A DNA stretch of 64,000 bases, taken from the NCBI RefSeq assembly GCF_015356755.1, contig NZ_JADFCO010000057.1, forward strand, positions 1 to 64,000. The letters run 5' to 3'. The notes under the pieces were generated by a model. That model was not told the origin of the DNA, did not search any database, and worked only from the letters and a program-made list of their open reading frames with translations. The stretch comes from Nonlabens antarcticus. GTDB lineage: Bacteria > Bacteroidota > Bacteroidia > Flavobacteriales > Flavobacteriaceae. Both the position numbers and the translations under genes were made by a program. How positions within the stretch are numbered: position 1 is the stretch's first letter; each line of letters starts with the position of its first letter. Of this stretch, positions 63,246-64,000 are shown piece after piece.

Positions 63246-64000
63246 ATGAGTACATACGATGTAGCAGTAATAGGTTCTGGACCAGGTGGCTATGTAGCCG
63301 CAATACGCTGTGCACAACTAGGATTGAAAACAGCAATTATTGAAAAATACGACACACTAGGTGGGACTTGTCTCAATGTAGGTTGTATTCCTTCTAAAGC
63401 CTTGCTAGATTCCTCACACCACTATGAAGATGCGACAAAGCATTTTGAAGAACACGGTATAGAGATTCCTGGAGACATCAAGATCAATTTTGAAAAAATG
63501 ATCGCCCGTAAAGCGAGCGTCGTTAAACAAACTTGTGATGGTGTGGCTTATCTAATGAAGAAAAACGAAATCGATGTTTTTACTGGAATGGGATCTTTTG
63601 TAGACGCCACCCACATTAAAATTGATGGTGAAAAGTCAGAAACGATTGAAGCTAAAAAGATCATTATTGCAACGGGTTCTAAACCAGCAAATTTGCCTTT
63701 TATCACACTTGATAAAGAAAGAGTGATCACTTCTACAGAGGCACTTACACTTAAAGAAATCCCTAAACACATGATCGTTATAGGTGGTGGTGTGATAGGA
63801 TTAGAGTTGGGTCAGGTGTATAGAAGACTAGGAGCAGAAGTTACGGTTATTGAATATCTAGACCGCATTGCAGCCTCCATGGATAAATCACTTTCTAAAG
63901 AGTTGATGAAAGTCATGAAGAAGCAAGGTGTGAAATTCCAACTTTCTCATGCGGTTAATAAAGTAGAGCGCAATGGTGATGAAGTTACCGTTACTGCAAA
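63246..64000 (+). CDS. lpdA: Dihydrolipoyl dehydrogenase, N-terminal part (runs off the window)
   Basis: The first 251 codons of the E3 subunit of 2-oxoacid dehydrogenase complexes. YDVAVIGSGPGGYVAAIRCAQLG binds FAD; LGGTCLNVGCIPSKALL carries the redox-active Cys pair (CxxxxC); IIIATGSKPANLPF and the NAD-binding MIVIGGGVIGLELGQVYRRLGAEVTVIEYLDRI follow. The C-terminal interface domain with the catalytic His-Glu pair lies beyond position 64000. ATG at 63246, with a promoter element upstream. Confidence 0.96.
   Translation, partial: MSTYDVAVIGSGPGGYVAAIRCAQLGLKTAIIEKYDTLGGTCLNVGCIPSKALLDSSHHYEDATKHFEEHGIEIPGDIKINFEKMIARKASVVKQTCDGVAYLMKKNEIDVFTGMGSFVDATHIKIDGEKSETIEAKKIIIATGSKPANLPFITLDKERVITSTEALTLKEIPKHMIVIGGGVIGLELGQVYRRLGAEVTVIEYLDRIAASMDKSLSKELMKVMKKQGVKFQLSHAVNKVERNGDEVTVTA

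Overview
The window is a gene-dense stretch of chromosome from a member of the Flavobacteriaceae (Bacteroidota). The evidence is the gene content (bacillithiol enzyme BshC, a hutHUIG set, an M56 sensor protease with TonB-plug-like repeats, LemA/TPM genes, YidC of the Bacteroidota type), the weak use of Shine-Dalgarno sequences, and repeated exact matches to the Bacteroidota -7 promoter element TAnnTTTG in front of genes. A dispersed palindrome, CGCTTTCGCGAAAGCG, occurs about every 4 kb inside and between genes. I would guess a Nonlabens/Dokdonia-like marine genus, but that is only an impression.

Layout. 1-118: 3' end of a 5S rRNA gene and its terminator, so an rRNA operon lies just upstream. 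119-2992: gene-poor, holding one intact IS30-family insertion sequence. 2993-13040: sugar-type MFS transporter; glyA; divergent fumarylacetoacetase, bshC, guaA, a LysM/receptor-like lipoprotein-type gene and an OsmC protein. 13248-19957: pyrG, yidC, a SprT-like protease, a mannose-1-phosphate guanylyltransferase and a DUF389 membrane protein. 19960-25766: MlaE/MlaF-type ABC transporter (minus), an alkaline-phosphatase-family lipoprotein, a small outer-membrane-type protein, and a minus-strand trio (LURP-one-like, methyltransferase, glycosyltransferase). 25926-35165: uvrD/pcrA helicase and the complete histidine-degradation operon hutH-hutU-hutI-hutG with a divergent LysR regulator. 35183-37092: acetyltransferase, ParDE-type toxin-antitoxin pair, small membrane protein. 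37387-45043: M1 aminopeptidase, recG, a short ssb, YitT-type protein, a 2-hydroxyacid dehydrogenase. 45224-48735: the translation cluster thrS-infC-rpmI-rplT (minus). 48858-54905: a coiled-coil secreted protein, an XRE regulator/membrane protein pair, and a BlaI-M56 regulatory pair. 54906-60553: two blocks of intergenic repeats bracketing a substrate-binding protein gene and a LemA-TPM-TPM operon. 60612-64000: ECF sigma factor with a membrane partner, type II NADH dehydrogenase, and the start of a dihydrolipoyl dehydrogenase gene cut by the window edge.

How the genes work together. The clearest pathway is histidine to glutamate by hutHUIG, with coupled start/stop junctions and a local regulator. 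guaA and pyrG are nucleotide amination enzymes; thrS-infC-rpmI-rplT is a translation operon with internal punctuation; the BlaI-M56 pair has two evenly spaced dyads upstream that look like operators.

Most unusual signals: (1) the dispersed 14-16 bp palindrome, which lies in all three reading frames of ten genes and in two of them forms the signal-peptide cleavage region (AFAKA); (2) infC with no ATG/GTG/TTG at its N terminus and apparently an AUA start; (3) tandem 358-360 bp repeats at 58.8-60.2 kb carrying small hairpins whose stems show compensatory changes; (4) several genes that can only start at TTG.
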